IMG/VR virus record: IMGVR_UViG_3300043409_000405 | Coordinates: 1-46,863 of that record | From: a virus | DNA length: 46,863 bases | Reading direction: 5' to 3' (one strand) | Shown here: positions 21,908 to 28,676 of the stretch, piece after piece | How the letters are laid out: each line of letters begins with the position of its first letter | Position numbering within the stretch: the first letter of the stretch is position 1 | Notes under the pieces: generated by a model | Told to the model about the DNA's origin: nothing | Database searches by the model: none | The model's input: only the letters and a program-made list of their open reading frames with translations | Made by a program: the position numbers and the translations under genes

Positions 21908-22340
21908 CACCCACTTTAGCCTAGAAGAAGCCCTATTTAGCAGTACTGCCCTACGATTGAATATAACCAACCTTCCTGCGATTTTGCAGAAATCCAATAT
22001 CTCGGTAGCCAGTAACCGTTTGGAGGCCGTCAGGACGCTCCTAGATGCCCCTATGCACGTTGATAGCTGGTTCAGGTGTCTTGAACTCAATAAAGCTGTG
22101 GGAGGAAGTCGAAATTCAGCCCACATGGATGGGTGGGCTATTGACTTCACCTGTCCAGCCTTTGGGGAACCTGACAATATTGTCAGGTATATCTCAGAAT
22201 CAGGTATTAAGTTTGACCAGCTCATAGCAGAAGGAAACTGGGTTCATATCAGTTTTGACCCTAAAATGAGGCAACAAACCATGACAGCACACTTCAAAAA
22301 TGGTGTGGCAACCTACACAAACGGAGTTACAAATGCTTGA
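21894..22340 (+). CDS. Peptidase M15 family protein (probable endolysin)
   Basis: ATG 21894 has GAGG at 21881-21884 at good spacing; ATG 21888 is too close to it. The 148-residue enzyme starts HFSLEEALFS, a common start of M15A lysins. It carries the zinc site SRNSAHMDGWAIDF (His77, Asp84) and GNWVHISF (His118). This family cleaves peptide cross-links of peptidoglycan (D-Ala-x bonds). No signal peptide is visible, so release needs a holin, perhaps the one at 27670. Placement in the early unit, far from that holin, is unusual. Confidence 0.82.
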   Translation: MTPISTHFSLEEALFSSTALRLNITNLPAILQKSNISVASNRLEAVRTLLDAPMHVDSWFRCLELNKAVGGSRNSAHMDGWAIDFTCPAFGEPDNIVRYISESGIKFDQLIAEGNWVHISFDPKMRQQTMTAHFKNGVATYTNGVTNA

Positions 22341-22452
22341 TTACTTCTATAGTTTGGATATGTTGTTGTCCTACGCATCTCAATCTAAACTTCAATTCTT
22401 GGTTCCAGTACAGCTCATTAGGCAAGAACTAGAAAACGAAGAGAACCAGTAA
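22333..22452 (+). CDS. 39-residue hypothetical protein
   Basis: ATG 22333 lies inside the end of the peptidase gene with GGAG upstream, and its stop TAATG overlaps the polymerase start. The product MLDYFYSLDMLLSYASQSKL... is helical and ends acidic (QELENEENQ). The two-sided translational coupling supports coding. No function is known. Confidence 0.6.
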   Translation: MLDYFYSLDMLLSYASQSKLQFLVPVQLIRQELENEENQ

Positions 22453-24419
22453 TGAGCAAACTACATCTAATAGCATTAGATGTGGAGACTACTCTCAACG
22501 CTCCTAGAGAGATTGGGAGTAGCCATCCCATGCACCCCCTCAATAAAGCTGTGTATGTTGGTATTCTTGATTCAAATTCTGTCTCCTTCCCTGCTTTTTT
22601 GGCCTTAGATGACAGAGCTTCTGAGGTCATGTTCAGCAGAGACTCTGACTTCTTGGTTGGTTGTAATATGTCCTTTGATCTTTGCTACATGTACCGTAAG
22701 AGTTCCCGTCTTAAAGAGGTACTTCAAAAGAAGCGTCTTTGGGATATTCAGTTGGCTGAGTACTTGATATCTGGTCAAACTGAGAAGTGGCCTTCTTTAG
22801 ATAGGATGTCATTGAAGTATGGTTTTCCTGTTAAAGATGATACAGTAACCAAAATGTTTGAAGCTGGTATTGGAGCAGACAAGATCCCAGAAGACCTTAT
22901 CAAACCCTACCTATTACAAGATCTTAAGAACACGCTGGGAATAGCAGAATATCAAATTAAAATGGTAGTAGATATGGGAATGATGGATCTTGTTATATCC
23001 CAGATGGAAGCTTTGCATTGTGTTACTGAGATGATGTATAACGGTATGAATGTTGATTACTTGTACTTTGCTAAATATGCTGGTGAAGTTGCTACAGAAT
23101 ATGCTGATGTACAAGTTAAACTTGCAAAAGACATCAAAGCTGTTCCTTACCGATATTATCCCCTAGAAGATTTAGCCAGTGCTACACAGTGGTCTAAGTT
23201 GTTGTTCGGTGGTAGTAGTAAAGTTGTGGAAAAGGAAGCTGCTGGGTTTTATAAGAATGGTAAACCCAAGTTTAAGAGTGTTACTAAGAACCTTGCTTAC
23301 CCTGCTTTTAGCACAATAGCTCCTTTTGATGAGTGGAAATCTGAGAAAACTGGTAAGGTGTCTGTGGATGAAGAAGTTCTTAAACACATCTCTATGTTTG
23401 ACTCAATACCACAAGTTAGAGACCTAGTAAAACAACTACTACTATATAGAGGAGTAACTAAACAGCTAACAACATATATACAAGGATTAGGTAAACATGT
23501 AATAAAAAACGGAACACAAGACTACATATATAGTAGAATAAACCAAGTAACAACAGCAACAGGAAGACTAAGCAGTACAACACCAAACATACAAAACATA
23601 AGCAACAACCCAATTAAGAAGATATTTACTAGTAGATATGAAGATGGAACACTTGTTGAGTTTGACTTTAAACAGCTCGAAGTAGCAGTACTAGCCCACC
23701 TTACCAAGTGTAAGCAGTTAATTGCAGACATCTCTGGTGGAGCTGATATACACAATGAGCTGTATAAAGAAATGTATGGCAAGTATCCTGATGCAGTTAC
23801 TAGGAAGTGGTTTAAAAGTCTTACTTTTGGGTTGATTTATGGTGCTGGTGCTGAGACTCTTTCTGTTCAGGCTGGTTGTACTCATGAGGTTGCTAGGAGG
23901 TTTGTGGTTACTTTCTATGCTAGGTACCCTGAAGTTAGAGGTTGGAATACTTCTATGGAAAATGTTGCTAACCTCAAGGGTGTCCACATAACAACCCCTG
24001 AGGGGCTTACTAGCATCACTAGACAATGGAAGCATATCTCAGAGACCAAAAGAATCTATACCTTCAACGAATATAAATCTAAATATGAGGGAACTAGAGA
24101 CTATACTTTTAGTCCAACTGAGCTGAAGAACTACCCGGTACAAGGTTTGGCTACAGGTGATATTGTTCCTTTGATGTTGGGTGTTGTTTTTAGGGAACTT
24201 GTTAGTACTTCTGGAGTCAAACTCATCAATACGATCCATGATTCGATCTTGTTGGATTGTAGTAGGGAAGCTATAGAAAGTGGTGTTGTTGAGAAAGTAA
24301 AACGGTTGTTAAATAGTACCCACAAGTACTATCAATCAACATTCGGAATCCCGTTGGCTTTGAAGCTTAGCGCAGGAGTTTCTTCGGGAAAGAACTGGTT
24401 TGAAATGGAGGAAGTATAA
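22452..24419 (+). CDS. Family A DNA polymerase with 3'-5' exonuclease
   Basis: The 655-residue replicase has exonuclease motif I LDVETT (Asp10, Glu12), motif II with Asp76 (CNMSFDL), and motif III Tyr153-Asp157 (YLLQD). The polymerase shows TGRLSSTTPNIQNI (370-383), motif A VEFDFKQLE (Asp405), motif B RKWFKSLTFGLIYG (451-464) and motif C TIHDS (His596, Asp597). This is the T7-type arrangement with proofreading but without a 5' nuclease, which is a separate gene at 25232. All catalytic residues appear present. It is flanked by a microprotein and a ssDNA-binding candidate. Confidence 0.93.
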   Translation: MSKLHLIALDVETTLNAPREIGSSHPMHPLNKAVYVGILDSNSVSFPAFLALDDRASEVMFSRDSDFLVGCNMSFDLCYMYRKSSRLKEVLQKKRLWDIQLAEYLISGQTEKWPSLDRMSLKYGFPVKDDTVTKMFEAGIGADKIPEDLIKPYLLQDLKNTLGIAEYQIKMVVDMGMMDLVISQMEALHCVTEMMYNGMNVDYLYFAKYAGEVATEYADVQVKLAKDIKAVPYRYYPLEDLASATQWSKLLFGGSSKVVEKEAAGFYKNGKPKFKSVTKNLAYPAFSTIAPFDEWKSEKTGKVSVDEEVLKHISMFDSIPQVRDLVKQLLLYRGVTKQLTTYIQGLGKHVIKNGTQDYIYSRINQVTTATGRLSSTTPNIQNISNNPIKKIFTSRYEDGTLVEFDFKQLEVAVLAHLTKCKQLIADISGGADIHNELYKEMYGKYPDAVTRKWFKSLTFGLIYGAGAETLSVQAGCTHEVARRFVVTFYARYPEVRGWNTSMENVANLKGVHITTPEGLTSITRQWKHISETKRIYTFNEYKSKYEGTRDYTFSPTELKNYPVQGLATGDIVPLMLGVVFRELVSTSGVKLINTIHDSILLDCSREAIESGVVEKVKRLLNSTHKYYQSTFGIPLALKLSAGVSSGKNWFEMEEV

Positions 24420-24420
24420 T

Positions 24421-24942
24421 ATGGCTGAAATGACAGGTGTTGTCCAAGCGGTATCTACCAAAGAAGTAACTACCAAGTTTGGTGTTAAGCCTACGTTCTC
24501 GTTTAAGATTGACAGTGGTTGGGTCAAGTGTGGCTTTAAGAATCCTATGGTTAATACTGGTGATACTGTTTCCTTCGATGGTGAGACTGGTACCTATGGT
24601 CTTGAAGGCAAGAACATCCGTATTATAGAGAAGGGAGCACCGGGTGCAGCAACAGCCAGTGTTCCTAGTAGCAAAGGTACTGCCTACTCTGGTGGTAGTT
24701 CTAGCCGAGTATTCCCCATCCCTGCTCTTCACGGGGATCGTTCAATTGTTCGGCAGAATGCCCTTGCCCGAGCAACTGAGCTTCTAATCGCCTCTAAAGG
24801 TGGTAAAGCGTTTGAGATTGACGACACAAATGCCGAAGTAGCCATTCATCTTGCCCGTAAGTTTGAAGCTTACACGGCTGGTGACTTGGATATGGCAGAA
24901 GCTATGAAAGAGAATGCAGAAGCAACCGCTAAAGCGGCCTAA
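24421..24942 (+). CDS. Putative single-stranded DNA-binding protein (OB-fold type)
   Basis: The GGAGG in the end of the polymerase gene serves ATG 24421; an in-frame start at 24400 is too early. The 173-residue product starts MAEMTGVVQAVSTKEVTTKFGVKPTFSFKI, followed by GWVKCGFKNPMVNTGDTVSF. These strands fit an OB fold. A flexible Gly/Ser segment (KGTAYSGGSSSR) follows, then a helical C-terminal domain that is acidic near the end (GDLDMAEAMKENAEATAKAA). Position right after the polymerase supports a replication role. No sequence-specific SSB motif is certain. Confidence 0.65.
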   Translation: MAEMTGVVQAVSTKEVTTKFGVKPTFSFKIDSGWVKCGFKNPMVNTGDTVSFDGETGTYGLEGKNIRIIEKGAPGAATASVPSSKGTAYSGGSSSRVFPIPALHGDRSIVRQNALARATELLIASKGGKAFEIDDTNAEVAIHLARKFEAYTAGDLDMAEAMKENAEATAKAA

Positions 24943-24958
24943 CTAGGAGATATGAACT

Positions 24959-25141
24959 ATGAATACTACCCTTAAATTTGAAGCTGTGGCCTCGTACCTG
25001 AAGAAACAATCTAATGGACGCATCCAAAAGATTATTGATGGTCTTTATGACCTGATGGATGACCGAGACAACAAGCGTGAAAACAAAAAGTGGGAAGCTC
25101 TGGCGAAAGCCACAAAAGGCAAGATGAGCAAAAAGAGCTAA
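24959..25141 (+). CDS. Small basic helical protein
   Basis: ATG 24959 follows AGGAGATATGAACT. The 60-residue product MNTTLKFEAVASYLKKQSNGR... is helical and very basic at the end (KKWEALAKATKGKMSKKS), which suggests nucleic acid contact. No family is recognised. It is followed by two GNRA hairpins before the exonuclease gene. Confidence 0.6.
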   Translation: MNTTLKFEAVASYLKKQSNGRIQKIIDGLYDLMDDRDNKRENKKWEALAKATKGKMSKKS

Positions 25142-25154
25142 AGAAAAGCAACAA

Positions 25155-25198
25155 CTAGCCAACCGCAAGGTTGGCTAGCCACGGCCCCCTGCAAGGGG
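25155..25198 (+). other. Two tandem GCAA-capped hairpins
   Basis: CTAGCCAACC (25155-64) pairs with GGTTGGCTAG (25169-78) in a perfect 10-bp stem with a GCAA tetraloop. A second hairpin CCCCT-GCAA-GGGG lies at 25186-25198. The tetraloops are in GNRA form only on the plus strand. There is no T-run, so mRNA processing or stabilisation between gene blocks is more likely than termination. Confidence 0.65.
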
Positions 25199-25231
25199 AC
25201 AGCAGCAACACAAAACAACCAAAGGAACAAA

Positions 25232-26044
25232 ATGAAGGCACTGATCGACGGCGACATAGTAGCTTACCGTTGTGCAGCAAGTGCTGATACCGAGGAGGAC
25301 GTTTCAGTAGCCTTGATTCGTACTGATGCCCTGATGAGAGAGATTCTAGAGGCTGTGGGGGCTGATACGTACACTGTGTTCCTCTCTGGAGCCAAGGAAC
25401 TGAACTTTAGGTATAGCGTAGACCCAATGTACAAGGCTAACCGGGTAAGTGCGGTCAAACCAATCTATCTGGAATCTTGTAAAGAGTTCTTAGTAACAAA
25501 CTGGGAGGCTGTGAGGTGTCATGGGTATGAAGCTGACGATGGGATGGGTGTGGCTCAAGACGCTAATTCGGTTATTTGTAGTATTGACAAAGATATGCTA
25601 CAAGTATCCGGGTTACACTACAATTTTGTTAAGAAGGTATTTACTAATGTTTTACCCGACGAAGGGCTAAAGTCCTTTTATATCCAGACCTTAGTGGGTG
25701 ATACCTCAGATAACGTGATAGGAATCAAAGGAATTGGGCCTGTAAAAGCCCATAAACTCCTAGATCCCCTGTTGCCAGAGGAGTACTATGAAGCCTGTAA
25801 AGCACTTTATGACTCTGAAGAACGGTTCCACAACAACTGCAAACTACTGCATATCTGGAGGAAGTTTAATGACATCTGGGAACCCCCCGGAGTATATAGT
25901 GGGCGTAAGGCTCACCAACTCGAAGGTTCAGATCTATCGCACAGAAGTGAAAGAGTCGCCGATGGATCTTATCTCCTATGTAATGGGGTCGGTGAAGCAA
26001 GCAGCGACATGTTTGGTACTGATCCCAAAGAGCACACCCAGTGA
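25232..26044 (+). CDS. 5'-3' exonuclease (FEN/T7 gp6-like)
   Basis: AAAGGAAC precedes ATG 25232. The 270-residue product has the metal-binding positions IDGD (Asp6, Asp8), GYEADD (Glu100, Asp102, Asp103), SIDKDM (Asp119, Asp121) and LVGDTSDN (Asp157, Asp160). The helix-hairpin-helix GIKGIGPVKA (about 164-173) follows. This family degrades 5' ends and RNA primers. After about residue 215 the chain (WEPPGVYSGRKAHQLEG...) is polar and unlike the family, and this part overlaps another frame with its own ribosome site (25869-26084). The extension may be a read-through of a lost stop. Confidence 0.85.
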   Translation: MKALIDGDIVAYRCAASADTEEDVSVALIRTDALMREILEAVGADTYTVFLSGAKELNFRYSVDPMYKANRVSAVKPIYLESCKEFLVTNWEAVRCHGYEADDGMGVAQDANSVICSIDKDMLQVSGLHYNFVKKVFTNVLPDEGLKSFYIQTLVGDTSDNVIGIKGIGPVKAHKLLDPLLPEEYYEACKALYDSEERFHNNCKLLHIWRKFNDIWEPPGVYSGRKAHQLEGSDLSHRSERVADGSYLLCNGVGEASSDMFGTDPKEHTQ

Positions 26045-26084
26045 AACCTCGATATGGAAAGTGGAAACACCGCTCAGGGCTTGA
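25869..26084 (+). CDS. Hypothetical 71-residue protein overlapping the exonuclease end
   Basis: ATG 25869 is preceded by GGAGG at 25857-25861, a consensus ribosome site at 7-base spacing. The product MTSGNPPEYIVGVRLTNSKV... has a plausible strand-helix-strand pattern (YIVGVRLTNSKVQIYRT; MDLISYVMGSVKQAATCLVLIP). It overlaps the exonuclease C-terminal tail by 176 bp in another frame and the next gene by 44 bp. The good ribosome site and amino acid pattern argue for coding; homology is needed to settle it. Confidence 0.55.
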   Translation: MTSGNPPEYIVGVRLTNSKVQIYRTEVKESPMDLISYVMGSVKQAATCLVLIPKSTPSETSIWKVETPLRA

Positions 26085-26442
26085 GACTAAGTTTAAAACC
26101 GCAACTCTTGAAAAAGGATATAACCTTGGGTACGAAACAAGTAGCTTATCTTTTACAACCCGCCCAGAAACGCACAAGTACACTCCAGACTGGACAATCA
26201 AAGCCGGTTGGTACATTGAAACAAAAGGCTACCTCGACCTTGACGGACGCAAAAAGCTGCTCTATGTTAAGGAGCAGCACCCAGAAGCTCGCATCCTTGT
26301 CGTCTTCCAACGCCCCACAAACCCAATCTACAAAGGATCTCCGACAGACTATGGCAAGTGGTGTGACAAAAACAAAATTGAATGGTGTGCATTCGGAGAG
26401 GTAGAGAAGTGGGAAGCATTTATCAAGGAAGCCCTTACATGA
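26041..26442 (+). CDS. Endonuclease I / Holliday junction resolvase (T7 gp3-like)
   Basis: The start is GTG 26041. The 133-residue product contains RSGLE (Glu15), YTPDW (Asp50), ETKGY (Glu60, Lys62), and later YKGSPTDYGKWCDKNKIEW (about 97-115). This is the PD-(D/E)xK catalytic layout of T7 endonuclease I. Such enzymes resolve branched DNA before packaging and help degrade host DNA. All key residues are seen. It overlaps the metallophosphoesterase gene by 4 bp. Confidence 0.9.
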   Translation: MKPRYGKWKHRSGLETKFKTATLEKGYNLGYETSSLSFTTRPETHKYTPDWTIKAGWYIETKGYLDLDGRKKLLYVKEQHPEARILVVFQRPTNPIYKGSPTDYGKWCDKNKIEWCAFGEVEKWEAFIKEALT

Positions 26443-27206
26443 ACAAGAAGCACTACATAATTCCCGATTGCCAAGTTAAAGAAGGAGTTCCTCTTGAGCA
26501 CCTTACATGGGCAGGTAAATACTGTGCTGAAAAACATCCAGATGTCATTATCAATATTGGTGACTTCGCTGACATGCCTAGCCTTAGTTCCTACGATGTT
26601 GGTAAAAAAGACTTTGAAGGACGGAGATATACCAAGGATATCGCAGCCACTAAGAAAGCTATGGACTTGTTCATGGCTCCCATCAAAAAGGAGATCCTAA
26701 GAACATCTAAGACCAAAACACCTTGGAAACCTAGGTTTGTTATAACTTTGGGAAACCATGAAGACCGCATTAACAGGGCTGTTAATAGTGATCCTAAACT
26801 GGAGGGACTAATCAGTGTCAAAGATCTACCTTACGGTGATTGGGAGGTCATTCCTTATCTTAAGCCTGTTTCCATTGATGGTATTGTATACTGCCATTTC
26901 TTTGCCTCTGGTGTTATGGGGCGTCCTGTGTCATCTGCTAAAGCTCTCACTACTAAGAAGCATAGTAGCTGCGTTATGGGTCACGTACAAAGGAAAGAAG
27001 TAGACATACAATATAAGGCTGATGGCAAAAGGATTACCAGCATCTTTGCTGGGTGCTACTACCAACACGATGAAGAGTATCTAGGCCCCCAAGGTAATGA
27101 GTGCTGGAGGGGTGTTTGGATGCTCCACCAAGTACACGATGGAGAGTACGACGAAATGCCAGTCTCCATTGAATACCTTAAGATGAAGTACAAAGGAAAA
27201 CCATGA
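26439..27206 (+). CDS. Calcineurin-like metallophosphoesterase
   Basis: ATG 26439 (MNKKHYIIPDCQVKEG) overlaps the preceding stop; a longer start at 26382 lies inside the endonuclease gene. The 255-residue product has the metal-binding blocks IIPDCQ (Asp10), INIGDFAD (Gly41-Asp42), TLGNHEDR (Asn106, His107), a mid-chain CHFF at about 172-175 and a late MGHVQRK. This order fits phage metallophosphoesterases; the first motif has Gln where His is common. The substrate is unknown. Position between nuclease and DUF3310 gene suggests nucleic acid or nucleotide processing. Confidence 0.82.
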   Translation: MNKKHYIIPDCQVKEGVPLEHLTWAGKYCAEKHPDVIINIGDFADMPSLSSYDVGKKDFEGRRYTKDIAATKKAMDLFMAPIKKEILRTSKTKTPWKPRFVITLGNHEDRINRAVNSDPKLEGLISVKDLPYGDWEVIPYLKPVSIDGIVYCHFFASGVMGRPVSSAKALTTKKHSSCVMGHVQRKEVDIQYKADGKRITSIFAGCYYQHDEEYLGPQGNECWRGVWMLHQVHDGEYDEMPVSIEYLKMKYKGKP

Positions 27207-27349
27207 GTGTGTGGCTTATCTGGGCTTGTACTGCTGCTTACGCTTGGACTGCTGGAGAACAACTGCTCAAAGAAAACGTGGGCCACGCTCTGATGTTTGG
27301 GGCTTACGCTGTGGCTAATATTGGTATTATCATGACACTAAAAGGATAA
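27203..27349 (+). CDS. Small two-helix membrane protein
   Basis: ATG 27203 overlaps the preceding TGA, with AAAGGAAAACC upstream. The 48-residue product has two hydrophobic segments (MSVWLIWACTAAYAWTAG and ALMFGAYAVANIGIIMTL) around a short polar stretch EQLLKENVGH. A membrane protein is clear; a role in lysis or in host envelope change cannot be chosen. It precedes the DUF3310-like gene by 3 bp. Confidence 0.6.
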   Translation: MSVWLIWACTAAYAWTAGEQLLKENVGHALMFGAYAVANIGIIMTLKG

Positions 27350-27352
27350 GAC

Positions 27353-27673
27353 ATGGCTGGTAAAATAGTTTTTGCTCATCTAGGGTACCCAGACGACCCA
27401 GCAATGAATAAAATGGAAGAGGACTTCATAAAATCTAAAGCTTCCGTTGCTCCGTCGCAAGATGTTACTAGAAACTATTATGACGTAGGCGGTATTGTTA
27501 CCCTAGACATCATCAAAGCCAAGCTTACTCCAGAACAGTATGAAGGATTCTTGCTTGGGCAAATTATTAAGTATGCAGCTCGAATGAACTTTAAAGGGCA
27601 GCGTGTTGGAGATGCTGCCAAACTAGCTGAATACAGTAGATGGTTAGACTTTCACTATAGGGAAGGAAAATGA
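27353..27673 (+). CDS. DUF3310 / SaV-like protein
   Basis: The 106-residue product carries the family pattern NYYDVGGIVTLDIIKAKLTPEQYEGFLLGQIIKYAARMNFKG (about 41-82), with the later DAAKLAEYSRWLDFHY. DUF3310-type proteins occur widely in phages. T7 gp1.7, a nucleotide kinase, carries such a domain (from memory), but the activity should not be assumed here. ATG 27353 follows AAAGGATAAGAC. It overlaps the holin gene by 4 bp. Confidence 0.8.
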   Translation: MAGKIVFAHLGYPDDPAMNKMEEDFIKSKASVAPSQDVTRNYYDVGGIVTLDIIKAKLTPEQYEGFLLGQIIKYAARMNFKGQRVGDAAKLAEYSRWLDFHYREGK

Positions 27674-28167
27674 GCACAACGGCAGACATCCTTAAGTCAA
27701 TAGCTCCAACCATTGCAACAGCCCTTGGAGGGCCTCTGGCAGGTGCAGCAGTGTCCTTCCTAGCCAGTAAGTTTGGGGTTGATCCAAGCCTTGTACAGCA
27801 GACTGTGGCTGGTATGGGGCCTTCTGACTTGGTTAAGATGAAACAGTTGGATCTAGACTTCCAAGTTGAAATGGCTAAGTTGGGTATTTCCGTACAGATG
27901 GCTCAAATAGCAACCAATACGGAAGAGGCTAAGAGTTCAAGCATCTTTGTTGCAGGAGCTAGGCCCTTTATCTTGTGGACTTGTGGGGTAGCCTTTGGGT
28001 ATGTAGCTATACTAGAACCCCTAGCTAGATTTGTAGCACAAGTCTTCTACGGGTATCACGGACAGTTCCCAGTCATTGATACCACTTTGACCTTACAGGT
28101 GCTTGGTGGCCTTCTAGGGCTGTCTGGATTGCGTAGCTTTGATAAGAAGAATGGGGTGGCATCATGA
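27670..28167 (+). CDS. Holin (3TM family)
   Basis: ATG 27670 overlaps the DUF3310 stop. The 165-residue product has an N-terminal hydrophobic segment (IAPTIATALGGPLAGAAVSFLASKFG, about 10-35) and an amphipathic middle. A C-terminal membrane pair follows: RPFILWTCGVAFGYVAILEPL at about 97-117 and LQVLGGLLGLSGLRSFDKK at about 142-160. The R-P-x-I-x-W and L-G-L-x-G-L-R-(S/T)-F-(D/E)-K patterns are typical of the Holin_3TMs family. It would form pores for the M15 peptidase. Confidence 0.82.
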   Translation: MSTTADILKSIAPTIATALGGPLAGAAVSFLASKFGVDPSLVQQTVAGMGPSDLVKMKQLDLDFQVEMAKLGISVQMAQIATNTEEAKSSSIFVAGARPFILWTCGVAFGYVAILEPLARFVAQVFYGYHGQFPVIDTTLTLQVLGGLLGLSGLRSFDKKNGVAS

Positions 28168-28358
28168 GGGGCTTTGGTATTGAGTTCTCTTGGGTCTGTG
28201 GAATCAAGTTTGGGGTTGAGTGGATACATGAAGTAACTTCTCTCTGTGTCTCCTTGGGTATCTTTGATGTGTTTATTTACAGCATTGAAGCATACGAAAA
28301 AGAAAAAGAAGTTATTGAGAAGTTTGTTACAGAACTAGATAAGTTTCCCCCAAAGTGA
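28164..28358 (+). CDS. Small hypothetical protein after holin
   Basis: ATG 28164 overlaps the holin stop. The 64-residue product MRGFGIEFSWVCGIKFGVEWIHEV... has a hydrophobic, aromatic first half (LCVSLGIFDVFIYSIEAYEKEKE) and a charged end. Similar small proteins with G-F-G-I-E-F-x-x-x-x-x-x-G-x-x-F-G-V-E are common in phage lysis neighbourhoods, function unknown. It ends over the GTG of the next gene. Confidence 0.65.
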   Translation: MRGFGIEFSWVCGIKFGVEWIHEVTSLCVSLGIFDVFIYSIEAYEKEKEVIEKFVTELDKFPPK

Positions 28359-28633
28359 GTTATACTCTAACCCAACTACACAGTATGCTCTTGGAAGAGA
28401 ATGAAGTGGTTGTTCTAGAACTTCTAGACATTACCGCAGAAGAGTTACTAATAACATACAAATACAAGATAAGGCAACGACATGGATTCATCTCAAAGTA
28501 TTACGAAGAATCAGGGGAAGAAGAGGAAGTCTCTTCTCGGAGTGAAGAACGTGAAGACCGCCCTCGTGGACTCGGTAGCCGTTCGGCTTGGGAGGATGCA
28601 GGTTTTGAACAGGATGACAGAGATCAACATTAA
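28355..28633 (+). CDS. Hypothetical acidic protein; C-terminal half overlaps another gene
   Basis: GTG 28355 overlaps the preceding TGA. The first 45 residues (LLEENEVVVLELLDITAEELLITYKYKIRQRHGFISKYYE) match a recurrent small phage protein pattern that continues VxxLELLxIxxEDLVxxF. After residue 43 the chain becomes highly charged (EESGEEEEVSSRSEEREDRPRG) and lies over the gene at 28482 in another frame. The tail may be a by-product of the overlap. Confidence 0.6.
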   Translation: MSYTLTQLHSMLLEENEVVVLELLDITAEELLITYKYKIRQRHGFISKYYEESGEEEEVSSRSEEREDRPRGLGSRSAWEDAGFEQDDRDQH

Positions 28634-28676
28634 AGAAGCAGAGCAGGACATTAAGGACTTTAAGAATGGAACATAA
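28482..28676 (+). CDS. Small basic hypothetical protein
   Basis: ATG 28482 has AAGG about 9 nt upstream and overlaps the gene before it by 152 bp. The 64-residue product MDSSQSITKNQGKKRKSLLG... is basic at first, then helical (ALVDSVAVRLGRMQVLNRMTEINIKEAEQDIKDFKNG), and would suit a coiled coil. It overlaps the ribonucleotide reductase start by 11 bp. Coding in this frame is supported by position and helix pattern. Confidence 0.55.
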   Translation: MDSSQSITKNQGKKRKSLLGVKNVKTALVDSVAVRLGRMQVLNRMTEINIKEAEQDIKDFKNGT

